NCBI GenBank assembly: GCA_031276965.1
Contig: JAISMC010000181.1
Location: 1-41,108 of the forward strand
DNA from: Treponema sp.
Lineage (GTDB): Bacteria; Spirochaetota; Spirochaetia; Treponematales; Breznakiellaceae
Length of the DNA stretch: 41,108 bases
Direction of reading: 5' to 3'
A program made the translations under genes and the position numbers. Shown here piece after piece: positions 1-8,190 of the stretch. Numbering within the stretch: position 1 is the stretch's first letter; each line of letters opens with the position of its first letter. A model generated the notes under the pieces. That model was not told the DNA's origin and did no database searches. It worked only from the letters and a program-made list of their open reading frames with translations.

Positions 1-8
1 CATCTTTC

Positions 9-37
9 TTGTCAAAACCTACGGCGATGTCTCTACT
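9..37 (+). promoter_or_regulatory. Possible promoter of the mrfA-mrfB operon
   Basis: TTGTCA at 9-14 and TCTACT at 32-37 are separated by 17 bases, a sigma-70-like layout with a weak -10. The window edge hides any further upstream context. The start codon at 67 has no convincing Shine-Dalgarno sequence. Weak candidate. Confidence 0.25.
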
Positions 38-66
38 CCGCCTGTTGTTTGTGGTAATGTTAGCCC

Positions 67-2436
67 ATGAATCAGGCCGAAGCCCTGGAAAAAATTATCA
101 GGAGCCCCGAATTTGCCCCTCATATCGTCATGGAACGTCTTCTGGAAGCCACGGAGGGGAGCTATGTTCCTTTTCCCGGGGATTTAGATGAACGGCTCGC
201 TGGCGCCTTACGCCGGAGGGGCATAGAACGGATATACGTCCACCAGGGAGAGGTGTGGGAAAAGGCCAGGGGGGGAAAGAACGTGGTGGTGGTAACCCCC
301 ACCGCCTCCGGGAAAACCCTCTGTTACAACCTGCCCTGCCTCCAGGCCCTGCTGGAGGACGAAAAGGCCCGCTGCCTCTACCTTTTTCCTACCAAGGCCC
401 TGTCCCAGGATCAGCAGTCCGAGCTGAACGAACTGGCCGGGGGCGGAACGGGCGCCTCTCCGGGGGCCGTTCCAATTAAGGTCGCCACCTACGACGGGGA
501 TACCCCGGACTCCCTGCGGGTCGCCGCCAGGGACGGGGGGCGGATCGTCATCACCAACCCCGATATGCTCCACCAGGGGATACTCCCCAACCACCCCAAG
601 TGGATAAAGTTCTTTTCTTCATTAAAATACGTGGTTGTCGATGAGGCCCACGCCTACCGGGGTGTCCTGGGGAGCCATGTGGCCAATGTGATCCGCCGGC
701 TCCGGCGCATTGCCGTCTTTTACGGCTCTTCCCCCCGGTTCATCCTCTGTTCCGCCACCATCGCCAATCCTCTGGAACTGGCCCAAACCCTTATCGGCGC
801 CGGGGCGGTTCTGGTAGACAAAAACGGCGCTCCCCGGGGGGAGAAGCGGGTGATCCTCTATAACCCGCCCCTGGTGGACGCTGTCCAGGGGATACGCCGC
901 AGCGTGATCACCGAAAGCCGCCGCTGGATGCTGGCCTTCCTCAAGGCGGGCATCAAGACCATCCTCTTTGCCCATTCCCGGATAAAAACCGAGGTGGCCG
1001 CCTCCTATGTCAACGAGGATCTGGCCAATCTCTATACGGATAATTCCCGGATCAGGGTTGAGGCCTACCGGGGCGGGTTCCTGCCCAACGAGCGGCGGGA
1101 GATAGAGCGGGGGCTCCGGGAGGGGCTTATCCAGGGGGTGGTATCCACCAACGCCCTGGAGCTGGGTATCGACATAGGCGGCCTGGACGCTTCGGTGGTG
1201 GCGGGTTTCCCCGGTTCTTTTAACAGCTTCTGGCAGCAGTCGGGCAGGGCGGGCCGCCGGGGGGGGACTTCGGTATCGGTTTTCGTCGCCTCCGCTTCAC
1301 CCATTGATCAGTTCATTATGAATGATCCCGAATGGTTTTTTCACAAGGGGGTGGAGGAGGCCCGGCTTGATCCGGACAATCCCTATATTCTGACGGATCA
1401 TATAAAGTGCGCCTGTTTTGAGCTTCCCTTCAGGGATGAATGTCTGGGCCCCGGACGGCCCGGAGCCTTGTCCCGGGAGGATCCCGGCCCTCCGCCGGAG
1501 GAAACCGATCCCTTTGGGGAAAACGCGGTCCCCGTTTTAGAGTACCTTGAGGAGGGGGGCGTAATCCGGCATACCGGCGGCGGACCCGGCGGCCGCTGGC
1601 ACTGGGCGGACCGTTCCTTTCCTGCGGAGGGTATCAGCCTCCGTTCCGCTACGGCGGACAATGTGGTGATTGTGGATCTTACCGGCGGCCGTAACGCCGT
1701 AATCGGCGAGATGGACCGGCCCAGCGCCAAGGAGATGATCTTCGAAAACGCCGTATATATACACCGGGGCCGTCAGTACCTGGTGGAATCCCTGGACATT
1801 GAAAACAGGAAGTGCCTGGTCCGGGAGGCGGAGGTAAATTATTTTACCGACGGTCTGGTAAAGACCGATATCAAAGTTCTTACCGAGGATGAGCGTCTTG
1901 TCTATGGCGGCAAAGTTCCCCTGGCCCAGGGTATTGTAGGGGATGTGCTGGTCCGGTCCCAGACGGCCAAGTTCAAAAAGATACGTTTCCACACCCACGA
2001 AAATATCGGATACGGGGAGATAAATCTGCCGGAGGAGGAAATGCAGACCCGGGCGCTGATTCTTCTCTTTCCCCCGGAGTCCCGGGGCGGAGAGAACCTT
2101 TCGGCCTTTGACGAACAGGGAGCCGCCTCGGCGCTTGCCGGAGCCGGGACTCTGATAAAACGCATAGCCCCGGTCTTTCTCCTCTGCGATCCCCGGGACA
2201 TAGGCGTCGCCGAGCGGGTCCGGGACCCCCACTTCGGCCTTCCCGCCCTCTTTGTCTACGACAAATATCCCGGCGGTACGGGTCTCGCCGAAGCGCTGTC
2301 CCGCCGGGCCGGGGATCTTTTCCGTTCCATAAGCCGGATAGTGGAACGCTGCCCCTGTAAAGGGGGCTGTCCTTCCTGTGTCGGTCCCGGAGGCAATAAG
2401 GATGGAACCGGGGCCTTCCTCGGGGCCCTGATCTAG
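67..2436 (+). CDS. mrfA: MrfA/YprA-type DEAH-box DNA helicase with C-terminal Cys cluster
   Basis: A 789-residue superfamily 2 helicase. The N-terminal RecA-like domain has motif I (TPTASGKT, around residues 77-84), motif II DEAH at 192-195 and motif III SAT at 229-231. The second RecA domain carries motif VI, QQSGRAGRR, around 390-398. The C-terminal part resembles the DUF1998 domain and ends with four Cys (762, 764, 768, 771; CxCxxxCxxC), which in this family bind metal. In Bacillus subtilis the homologue MrfA (YprA) acts with the exonuclease MrfB in a UvrA-independent repair pathway for mitomycin C damage. The next gene here is the MrfB homologue, which supports the same role. All helicase motifs are intact. 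The ATG at 67 fits the family's N-terminus but lacks a clear ribosome binding site. Confidence 0.85.
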   Translation: MNQAEALEKIIRSPEFAPHIVMERLLEATEGSYVPFPGDLDERLAGALRRRGIERIYVHQGEVWEKARGGKNVVVVTPTASGKTLCYNLPCLQALLEDEKARCLYLFPTKALSQDQQSELNELAGGGTGASPGAVPIKVATYDGDTPDSLRVAARDGGRIVITNPDMLHQGILPNHPKWIKFFSSLKYVVVDEAHAYRGVLGSHVANVIRRLRRIAVFYGSSPRFILCSATIANPLELAQTLIGAGAVLVDKNGAPRGEKRVILYNPPLVDAVQGIRRSVITESRRWMLAFLKAGIKTILFAHSRIKTEVAASYVNEDLANLYTDNSRIRVEAYRGGFLPNERREIERGLREGLIQGVVSTNALELGIDIGGLDASVVAGFPGSFNSFWQQSGRAGRRGGTSVSVFVASASPIDQFIMNDPEWFFHKGVEEARLDPDNPYILTDHIKCACFELPFRDECLGPGRPGALSREDPGPPPEETDPFGENAVPVLEYLEEGGVIRHTGGGPGGRWHWADRSFPAEGISLRSATADNVVIVDLTGGRNAVIGEMDRPSAKEMIFENAVYIHRGRQYLVESLDIENRKCLVREAEVNYFTDGLVKTDIKVLTEDERLVYGGKVPLAQGIVGDVLVRSQTAKFKKIRFHTHENIGYGEINLPEEEMQTRALILLFPPESRGGENLSAFDEQGAASALAGAGTLIKRIAPVFLLCDPRDIGVAERVRDPHFGLPALFVYDKYPGGTGLAEALSRRAGDLFRSISRIVERCPCKGGCPSCVGPGGNKDGTGAFLGALI

Positions 2437-2446
2437 GGCGGTCTTT

Positions 2447-3883
2447 ATGGGAGGGAATCTTAGGGCCCGGCTGCAGCGTATCCGGGAGGCGGGATCGGCG
2501 GCAGGGCCGGCTGAAGCCGGGACGGCGGAGGGGTCCCAGCCGGCGGGGTCTTTACTTTCCGGGAGCGGGATTCCGCCGGGATTTTCCGGCTGGGTTCCCT
2601 CCGGCTTTAAGGTGCTTGAACGTTCGGCGCTGCTGGATCTGCCCGCCGTCCCCGTATATCCCCTGCCGCCTTCCCTCTCCATTCTGATACCGGATCTGCT
2701 CCGCTATGCCGCGGCGCCGGAAACCGGTTCTGCTGCAAAACCGGTTTCCGTATCCCCTAACCCTCAAAGGCTTTCCCCGGAGGATCTGCTGTTCTTCGAC
2801 CTTGAAACTACGGGCCTTTCCGGGGGCGCCGGTACGGTGGCGTTTCTCGCCGCCTTCGGCCGTTTTGTGGAGGGGTCTAAGCGTTCCGGGCCGGACCGGG
2901 ATTACCGGCTTCAAGTTAAACAATATCTACTCTTGGACTATCCCGGCGAGAATGATTTTCTGAAGGCGGCGCTGGCGGAATTTTCACCCTCCCCGGTTCC
3001 TTCCGGCCCGGCGCAGCCCCCCCTGACGGTTACCTATAACGGTAAGAGCTTCGACTCTCAGATTCTTAAAACCCGCTGCCTTATGAACGGTATGACTTCC
3101 CCTGTGTTTTACCATGCGGATCTGCTCTATCCCAGCCGCCGTCTTTGGAAACGGGTGCTCCCCTCCTGTTCCCAGGGAACGATAGAAACCGGGATTTTGG
3201 GACTGGACCGGACCGGAGATATACCTGGTTCGATGGCCCCGGATATCTGGTTCTCCTACCTGCGTTCCGGGGGAGAACCTTCGGCGGAGGCCGCCCTTTT
3301 GGGGATCTGCGGGCATAACCTCCGGGACATCCTGGGGCTGGCCGTCCTCTTTACCGTCCTGGCCCGGATCGCCGCCGATCCTCTGGGGGCCGGGGTTTAC
3401 CGTGTCGATAAGGCCGCCCTGGCCCTGTGCTGGCGGGAGGCGGCCCGGCGCAGGAGCGGAGGCGCCGCTTTTCCCGGGGGGCCGGACGGTCCGGGGGAGG
3501 ATGCGGCGGAACTTGGGGAGACCGCCCGGCGGCTTATGGAGGCAGCGGAAAAGGATTCCCCCTTGGCAGGTTATATCCTGAGCCTGGATCTGATCCGGGG
3601 CGGCCGTACCGAAGAGGGGAGACGGCGTCTCCGGTCCCTGTTGAAGCGGAACCTTTCTTCGGCTCTGCGGGCCGCGGCCTGCAGGACATTGGCGATAGAT
3701 GCGGAATGGCGGCTTCGGGACCGGCAGGCCGCCTTGAACTACACCGAGGCGGCCCTTGGCATAGACGGGACCAGGCCGGTGATGCGGGAAGATCTCCGTT
3801 CCCGGCGGGAACGGCTTTTGAGGATGCTAAACCGGGTGGAGGGTCAACCGGAAACCGGGTTTACCGGTCCGCCGAAACTTTAG
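2447..3883 (+). CDS. mrfB: MrfB/YprB-type DEDDh exonuclease with C-terminal helical repeats
   Basis: A 478-residue ribonuclease H-like protein starting 10 bases after mrfA, so surely co-transcribed. The exonuclease core shows FFDLETTG with D118 and E120, YNGKSFD with D203, and HNLRD with H290 and D294. This is the DEDDh arrangement used for two-metal catalysis. The C-terminal third (about residue 340 onward) is helical and TPR-like, as in Bacillus YprB. The N-terminal ~110 residues are Pro/Gly-rich and less conserved. The homologue in B. subtilis is a metal-dependent exonuclease that works with MrfA on crosslinked or alkylated DNA. The function here is inferred from the intact active site and the linked helicase. 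The true start may be internal, since the upstream signal is weak. Confidence 0.8.
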   Translation: MGGNLRARLQRIREAGSAAGPAEAGTAEGSQPAGSLLSGSGIPPGFSGWVPSGFKVLERSALLDLPAVPVYPLPPSLSILIPDLLRYAAAPETGSAAKPVSVSPNPQRLSPEDLLFFDLETTGLSGGAGTVAFLAAFGRFVEGSKRSGPDRDYRLQVKQYLLLDYPGENDFLKAALAEFSPSPVPSGPAQPPLTVTYNGKSFDSQILKTRCLMNGMTSPVFYHADLLYPSRRLWKRVLPSCSQGTIETGILGLDRTGDIPGSMAPDIWFSYLRSGGEPSAEAALLGICGHNLRDILGLAVLFTVLARIAADPLGAGVYRVDKAALALCWREAARRRSGGAAFPGGPDGPGEDAAELGETARRLMEAAEKDSPLAGYILSLDLIRGGRTEEGRRRLRSLLKRNLSSALRAAACRTLAIDAEWRLRDRQAALNYTEAALGIDGTRPVMREDLRSRRERLLRMLNRVEGQPETGFTGPPKL

Positions 3884-3910
3884 TTTAACTTCATCTGTCT
3901 GCGGTGAGAA

Positions 3911-3940
3911 TTGCGTTAGCCTCGGAAAAATCATTATAGT
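3911..3940 (+). promoter_or_regulatory. Promoter of recX, probably giving a leaderless mRNA
   Basis: TTGCGT (3911-3916) and TATAGT (3935-3940) are 18 bases apart. Only six bases separate the -10 box from the ATG at 3947, and there is no Shine-Dalgarno sequence between them. A transcript starting at the usual distance would begin at or next to the start codon. Confidence 0.5.
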
Positions 3941-3946
3941 AACATT

Positions 3947-4570
3947 ATGATGGTGGTATCGGTAAAAACCGGAACGGATCCCGAAACGGAGCGGGTCGAA
4001 TTGTCCGGCGGCTGTATCCTCGCCTACCGGAAGAGTTATCTGCCTCCTTCCTGCCGGGGGGAGGCTCTTCCCCGTCCCGGCGCGGAACTTCCGCCCGGCG
4101 GTGAAGAGGCCCTTTGCTTTGCCGCCGCCTGTTTCCGGGCGGAACAGGCGGCGCTGCGGCTTATTTCCAGGGCGGAACAGACGGTCTTCGGCATTTCCCG
4201 GAAATTGGAGCGCCGGGGACACGCTCCGGGACCGGTACAGGCGGCGGTTTCCCGGCTGGCGGATCTGGATCTCCTCAACGATAAACGCTACGCCTTCCGC
4301 TGGGTTCAGTCCCGGTTGAGCCGCGGGACCGAAGGCCCCCTCAAGCTGCTCCAGGGGCTCTGCGGACGGGGCATAGACCGGGATGACGCCGCCTCCGCCA
4401 TTAGGACGGCGCTGGACTTTGAGGGGGAGATGGGGCTGCTGCGCCGGTATTTGGCGAAAAAGTTCCCCGGTTTTAACGGACGGGACGGGGAAGAGTACCA
4501 TGTTAAGCAAAAATTAAGATTTGCCGGTTTTTCCGGTTCTGTCATCAGGGCCTTCTGGGAGGAACTGTGA
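3947..4570 (+). CDS. recX: RecX-family regulatory protein
   Basis: A 207-residue helical protein matching RecX: segments such as ISRKLERRGH, RLADLDLLNDKRYAFRWV and LRRYLAKKFP recur as three-helix units along residues ~60-207. RecX binds RecA filaments and modulates (usually inhibits) recombinase and coprotease activity. The N-terminal ~55 residues are Pro/Gly-rich and not typical of the core. The ATG at 3947 (a second ATG follows at 3950) lies six bases after a -10 box. The stop codon overlaps the GTG of the acylphosphatase gene by four bases, so the two are translationally coupled. Its position after mrfAB puts three repair-related genes together, but recA is not in the window. Confidence 0.85.
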   Translation: MMVVSVKTGTDPETERVELSGGCILAYRKSYLPPSCRGEALPRPGAELPPGGEEALCFAAACFRAEQAALRLISRAEQTVFGISRKLERRGHAPGPVQAAVSRLADLDLLNDKRYAFRWVQSRLSRGTEGPLKLLQGLCGRGIDRDDAASAIRTALDFEGEMGLLRRYLAKKFPGFNGRDGEEYHVKQKLRFAGFSGSVIRAFWEEL

Positions 4571-4887
4571 AACCCGGCGTCCGGGAATCCCCGTCCCGGG
4601 GGGAGATTTCAAATCCGCCGCAGGCCCTTTTCGCCCTGATCCGGGGCAGGGTTCAGGGTGTGGGCTTCCGGTATTCCGCCTATCATGAGGCCCGCCGGCT
4701 GGGTCTTTCCGGCTGGGTGCGGAATACGCCGGAGGGGGAGGTGGAACTCTGGGCCGAAGGGTCCGGGGAAAGGCTGAATGCCCTGCTCCGGTGGCTTCAC
4801 CGGGGACCGCCTGGGGCCAGGGTAGAATCGGTCCGGAACAGTTCTCAAATACCCAGAGGATACCGGAGTTTTTCTATAGAGTATTGA
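4567..4887 (+). CDS. acyP: Acylphosphatase
   Basis: A 106-residue protein with the acylphosphatase fold signature: GRVQGVGFRYSAY, in which the Arg binds the acyl phosphate, then SGWVRNTPEGEVEL, which supplies the catalytic Asn. It hydrolyses small carboxyl phosphates such as acetyl- or carbamoyl-phosphate in the cytoplasm. It starts with GTG overlapping the recX stop by four bases, and a good Shine-Dalgarno (GGGAGG) lies five bases upstream inside recX. The first ~18 residues are an extension before the usual domain start. Both signature residues are present, so activity is expected. Confidence 0.88.
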   Translation: MKPGVRESPSRGEISNPPQALFALIRGRVQGVGFRYSAYHEARRLGLSGWVRNTPEGEVELWAEGSGERLNALLRWLHRGPPGARVESVRNSSQIPRGYRSFSIEY

Positions 4888-4923
4888 CAAAAGTCCCCGC
4901 CCTAGAGGATTGTGTATTAAGCC

Positions 4924-5400
4924 ATGCTGGTACGAATGGAAGCGTTTAAAAATTTTCTTGAAAACCCCATTTTTTTATCGTCTATCTCCAGTTGGCTTCT
5001 TGCTCAGATCATCAAGGCGGCGGTGGCCCTGCTTCGGTCCCACAAGAGTACCATTCGGGAAATACTGTCTACCGTAGCCTGGCGGACCGGAGGGATGCCC
5101 TCAAGCCATGCGGCTCTGGTCAGCGCCATGGCGGCTTCGGCGGCCATCCACGAAGGACCGGGGTCCGATCTTTTTATAGTTTCTCTGCTCTTTGCCGTTG
5201 TCGTTATGAGGGACGCCATGGGGGTGCGCCGTTCCTCCGGCATCCAGGCCAGAACCCTCAATATTCTGGGCCGGCAGCTGGCGGATAAGGCTTTGGTTGA
5301 TTATCATCCGGTAAAGGAAGTCCACGGCCATGCTCCCCTGGAGGTTGTTGTGGGGGCCCTGCTGGGGATTTTTATTGCCGCCGCTTACGCGTATCTATAG
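4924..5400 (+). CDS. Divergent PAP2 (DUF212) family membrane protein
   Basis: A 158-residue protein with the DUF212 signature: TGGMPSSHAALVSAM near residue 60 and RDAMGVRRSSG near 98, plus several hydrophobic helices. The family is related to PAP2 acid phosphatases and haloperoxidases. The substrate is unknown; a lipid-linked phosphate is a reasonable guess from the parent superfamily. A perfect TTGACA lies at 4884-4889 and TATTAA at 4915-4920, but they are 25 bases apart, so the promoter is unclear. Starts at 4924 or at the ATG at 4936 are both possible. It is the first gene of the packed run leading into the Rnf-like genes; the next gene begins four bases after its stop. Confidence 0.8.
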   Translation: MLVRMEAFKNFLENPIFLSSISSWLLAQIIKAAVALLRSHKSTIREILSTVAWRTGGMPSSHAALVSAMAASAAIHEGPGSDLFIVSLLFAVVVMRDAMGVRRSSGIQARTLNILGRQLADKALVDYHPVKEVHGHAPLEVVVGALLGIFIAAAYAYL

Positions 5401-5404
5401 CCCC

Positions 5405-6877
5405 ATGTCTTTTCAAAAAGCAGTTCTGATGACGGTAATGCTCTCCCTGGGACTTGCTTTGGCGATCATCCTTTTGATACGGTTCTTTATCCCCGCCGCC
5501 GGAGCCTATGGGGTCCTTGGGGTGGACGCAGACTGTTCCGATAAAGAGACAGGGGCCCTGTTAAGGGATCTTTCCATCGGTGGTTATATCTCCGAGTCCA
5601 CCCAATTGGTTTACCTGGACGATTTTGATTCCCTCCGGCCCATTCCCCTGGACGAATATCAGGACCGGGTGGAGGATTTTGATCCCCGGAATGACGGCTA
5701 TGCGGAAAAGCTGCGGTCCTTTTTTGTAAGGGGAGGGAAACGCTACTTTTATATACCCCTCTCTGGTAAATGTACTTCCCGGAACCTTGCGGGAAAGCTG
5801 GCTCCGGTAACGGGGGATCTGCCGGGCTATTCTCTTGAAATACTGGGGTCCCCCCGGTCCTTCTTCCCCCAGGGCATCCTCTTTATCCCCGCGGCGGCGG
5901 GGCTGATCCTGCTGCTGCGGCCCTCCCTGCCGGCCTTCTCGCTCCTGCCCCTTCTGGGAGCGGCGGTTTTTCTGGGTCCGCCGGGTTTTGCCCTGGGGGC
6001 TGTCATCTCGGCTCTGTTCTCCCTGTTCCTTGAGCCCCTGCGGGGATGGTTTGTATCCCGGCGCTATGCCTGCCGGCCCCATGTGGCGGGGCGGGATTTT
6101 TCCCCCTGGGACAGGAAACCCTTTTGGAGAAAAGTTCTCCTTAGGGAGGAAAATTTCCGGCCCCGGTTCCTCTCCGGGGGGATCCTTTTGGCGGCCTACG
6201 GTCTCATCTGTTTTTCCGGCAATGTCCCCTCCGTTCCGGCTCTGGTTCTGCCGGCGGGTTTTTTCATCATCCTGGGCTTTTCCGTCTGGGCGGAATCCAT
6301 ACGGGGGCTCGAACAGGGACATATACGCTTTTTCCCGGTGCCCATCGCCGGTTCTTTTAGGGGGTCCCTTTTCCCCGCTGCGGTCCTGCCTTTCGCCCTG
6401 GGGGCGATCCTTTCCCTGTTCCTTTCGGCCCTTCCCTCAGGCGTCCGTAAGGCTCCGGTCTCCGCCGGCGGGGATTTTCTCCAGAATCTGCCTGTGATTC
6501 GCGAGGAGGATTACCAGAATCATCTGGCCTTTCAGTCGTCTTTTTCCGTTACCCCCCTGGGCGAAGGGGAGGATTTTGCTTATAGGTCCTACTATTTGGG
6601 GGAAGACGGCCTTATTGCGGGGGTTTTGGAGGATTCCGGCGGGAACCGTTTCCCCGAAGCCGGCCCCCTGCCCGGAGACGGGGATTTCCCCCCCTTTCCC
6701 CTGGCGGATTTAACGGCTTTTCTTGAAAGAGGCGATCCTCGTCCGGGGACCGGAGAAGACCGGATACCCGCAATTCTGGGGGGGCTGCTCTGCGTTCCCG
6801 TTCTCCTTCGGGCTGCTTTTAGGTATAGAAAAAAGAAGAAAATGCTGGTATATAGTGATAAGCGGATTGCGGCATAA
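5405..6877 (+). CDS. Unrecognised multi-pass membrane protein ahead of rnfC
   Basis: A 490-residue protein that I cannot assign to a family. It begins with a transmembrane segment (about residues 5-27), followed by a ~140-residue acidic domain that probably lies outside the membrane (contains YLDDFDSLRPIPLDEYQDR). About six further hydrophobic segments lie between ~170 and 385. A second soluble stretch of ~100 residues follows, then a final hydrophobic helix near 463-480 and a basic tail (YRKKKKM). I chose the ATG at 5405 because the start at 5330 would overlap DUF212 by 70 bases. It sits between DUF212 (gap 4 bases) and rnfC (gap 8 bases), so it is almost certainly expressed with the Rnf-like genes and may be an extra subunit. 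Confidence 0.65.
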   Translation: MSFQKAVLMTVMLSLGLALAIILLIRFFIPAAGAYGVLGVDADCSDKETGALLRDLSIGGYISESTQLVYLDDFDSLRPIPLDEYQDRVEDFDPRNDGYAEKLRSFFVRGGKRYFYIPLSGKCTSRNLAGKLAPVTGDLPGYSLEILGSPRSFFPQGILFIPAAAGLILLLRPSLPAFSLLPLLGAAVFLGPPGFALGAVISALFSLFLEPLRGWFVSRRYACRPHVAGRDFSPWDRKPFWRKVLLREENFRPRFLSGGILLAAYGLICFSGNVPSVPALVLPAGFFIILGFSVWAESIRGLEQGHIRFFPVPIAGSFRGSLFPAAVLPFALGAILSLFLSALPSGVRKAPVSAGGDFLQNLPVIREEDYQNHLAFQSSFSVTPLGEGEDFAYRSYYLGEDGLIAGVLEDSGGNRFPEAGPLPGDGDFPPFPLADLTAFLERGDPRPGTGEDRIPAILGGLLCVPVLLRAAFRYRKKKKMLVYSDKRIAA

Positions 6878-6885
6878 AGGATTAC

Positions 6886-8190
6886 ATGAAGGTTTTTTCG
6901 TTTCCCAGGGGGGGAATACTATTTGAAGATCCCACGGTTCCTCCAAAAGATTCCTGCGTAACGGCCTTTCTTCCGGGGCTTTCGGTAATTCCCCTGGTTC
7001 AGCATACCGGAGGCCGGGCCTATCCCATCGTATCGGTGGGGGACTATGTCCGGGAGGGAATGCTTATAGGCCGGGGCCAGGGGCTTGGTTCCGCCAATAT
7101 CCACGCCGCCGTGCCCGGCCGGGTTATCCGGATGGTGTCCTGGAAAGCCGCCGGCGGCAGTCCCAACGAGGCCCTGGTTATCCGTATGGAGGGAAGTTTT
7201 GAAAAGCTGGGAAAGCGGGTAGAACATTTTCCCTGGCAGGGCCTGTCCATCTATGAACTTCAGCGGATTGTCTCGGAATACGGCATTGTGGAGATGGACG
7301 GTCCCGGCCGGCCCGTATCGGATATGCTCTCCTCCCTCCGTTCCCTCAAGGAGCCCCTGACGCTGGTGGTCCGCTGTGTCTTTGACGATCCCTGGCTGGT
7401 GGCGGATTATGTGCTCTGCCGGGAACGGATCAAGGCGGTGGTGGAGGGAAGCTGCATTGCGGCCCGGGCCAGCCGGGCGGTGAGGATCATCTTTGCCGTT
7501 TCCCACGGCGAGAAGGATCTGGGCAGAATGCTGCTGGCGGAGGCCGAATCCTTTGACATCCCCGTTTCCATGATTCTGGTAAGTTCCCGGTATCCCCAGC
7601 GAAACCAGCGGGAACTGGATCTGGTTCTAAGGATGTATGGCAAAAAAGAGGGCATTGAGCTGGGCTACATCCTTTCCTTTGGCCCCGCTACCCTGGCGGC
7701 GATTTTCGATGCGGTCAAACTGAAGAAGCCCATACTGGAACGTTATGTCGCCGTGGGGGGCTCCGCGGTAAAGAAGGCCCAGGTGATGAAGGTTCGTATC
7801 GGAACCAGGATAGGCGAGATCTTTGCGGAGTGCGGCGGCTTTATCGACAAGCCCAAACGCATTGCCGCCGGTTCCCCCCTTTTGGGCCGGACCGTGGTGG
7901 ATTTGGATGAACCGGTGATCAAGACTACCTATGCGGTCTTTGCGGTTCTGGGCGGACAGGCGGGAAACGCGCTTCCCGGTTCCTGCATCAGCTGCGGGGA
8001 ATGCCGGGCCGTATGTCCTGTGGGGCTTGATCCCGAAGAACTGTATAAAAAGGCGGCCATCACGGACAGCCGGGAACCGGACTCCGGCAGGGCCCCGGAA
8101 TGTCATGGCTGCGGCTGTTGTGATGTAGTTTGTCCCTCCAGGCTTCTCCTCAGTTCTTCAATTGTGAATTCCGCATACCGGGGGTACTGA
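6886..8190 (+). CDS. rnfC: RnfC-like protein, iron-sulfur motifs kept, flavin/NADH motifs lost
   Basis: A 434-residue RnfC homologue. The N-terminus resembles RnfC (GGI, then VIPLVQHTGG, then a biotinyl-lipoyl-like segment with VSVGDYVREG and HAAVPGRV). Two C-terminal ferredoxin motifs are intact: C367, C370, C373, C377 and C406, C409, C412, C416. In the middle domain the flavin/NADH-binding signatures of RnfC are gone. Where RnfC has GGAxFPT, this protein reads MDGPGRPV (137-144), and where RnfC has NAAECEPY it reads VRCVFDDPW (162-170). RnfC normally oxidises or reduces NAD(H) through FMN and passes electrons via two [4Fe-4S] clusters. This version could still carry clusters but probably not NAD(H). 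Shine-Dalgarno AAAGGA precedes the ATG. Confidence 0.78.
   Translation: MKVFSFPRGGILFEDPTVPPKDSCVTAFLPGLSVIPLVQHTGGRAYPIVSVGDYVREGMLIGRGQGLGSANIHAAVPGRVIRMVSWKAAGGSPNEALVIRMEGSFEKLGKRVEHFPWQGLSIYELQRIVSEYGIVEMDGPGRPVSDMLSSLRSLKEPLTLVVRCVFDDPWLVADYVLCRERIKAVVEGSCIAARASRAVRIIFAVSHGEKDLGRMLLAEAESFDIPVSMILVSSRYPQRNQRELDLVLRMYGKKEGIELGYILSFGPATLAAIFDAVKLKKPILERYVAVGGSAVKKAQVMKVRIGTRIGEIFAECGGFIDKPKRIAAGSPLLGRTVVDLDEPVIKTTYAVFAVLGGQAGNALPGSCISCGECRAVCPVGLDPEELYKKAAITDSREPDSGRAPECHGCGCCDVVCPSRLLLSSSIVNSAYRGY

Noticed and set aside
1537-2682. A 381-codon minus-strand frame opposite mrfA and mrfB
   Set aside because: It spans the junction of two well-supported plus-strand genes and has no domain signature.
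4884-4920. Promoter of the DUF212 gene built on TTGACA at 4884-4889
   Set aside because: The best -10-like box (TATTAA) is 25 bases away, too far for a standard promoter, so it is mentioned only within the gene entry.
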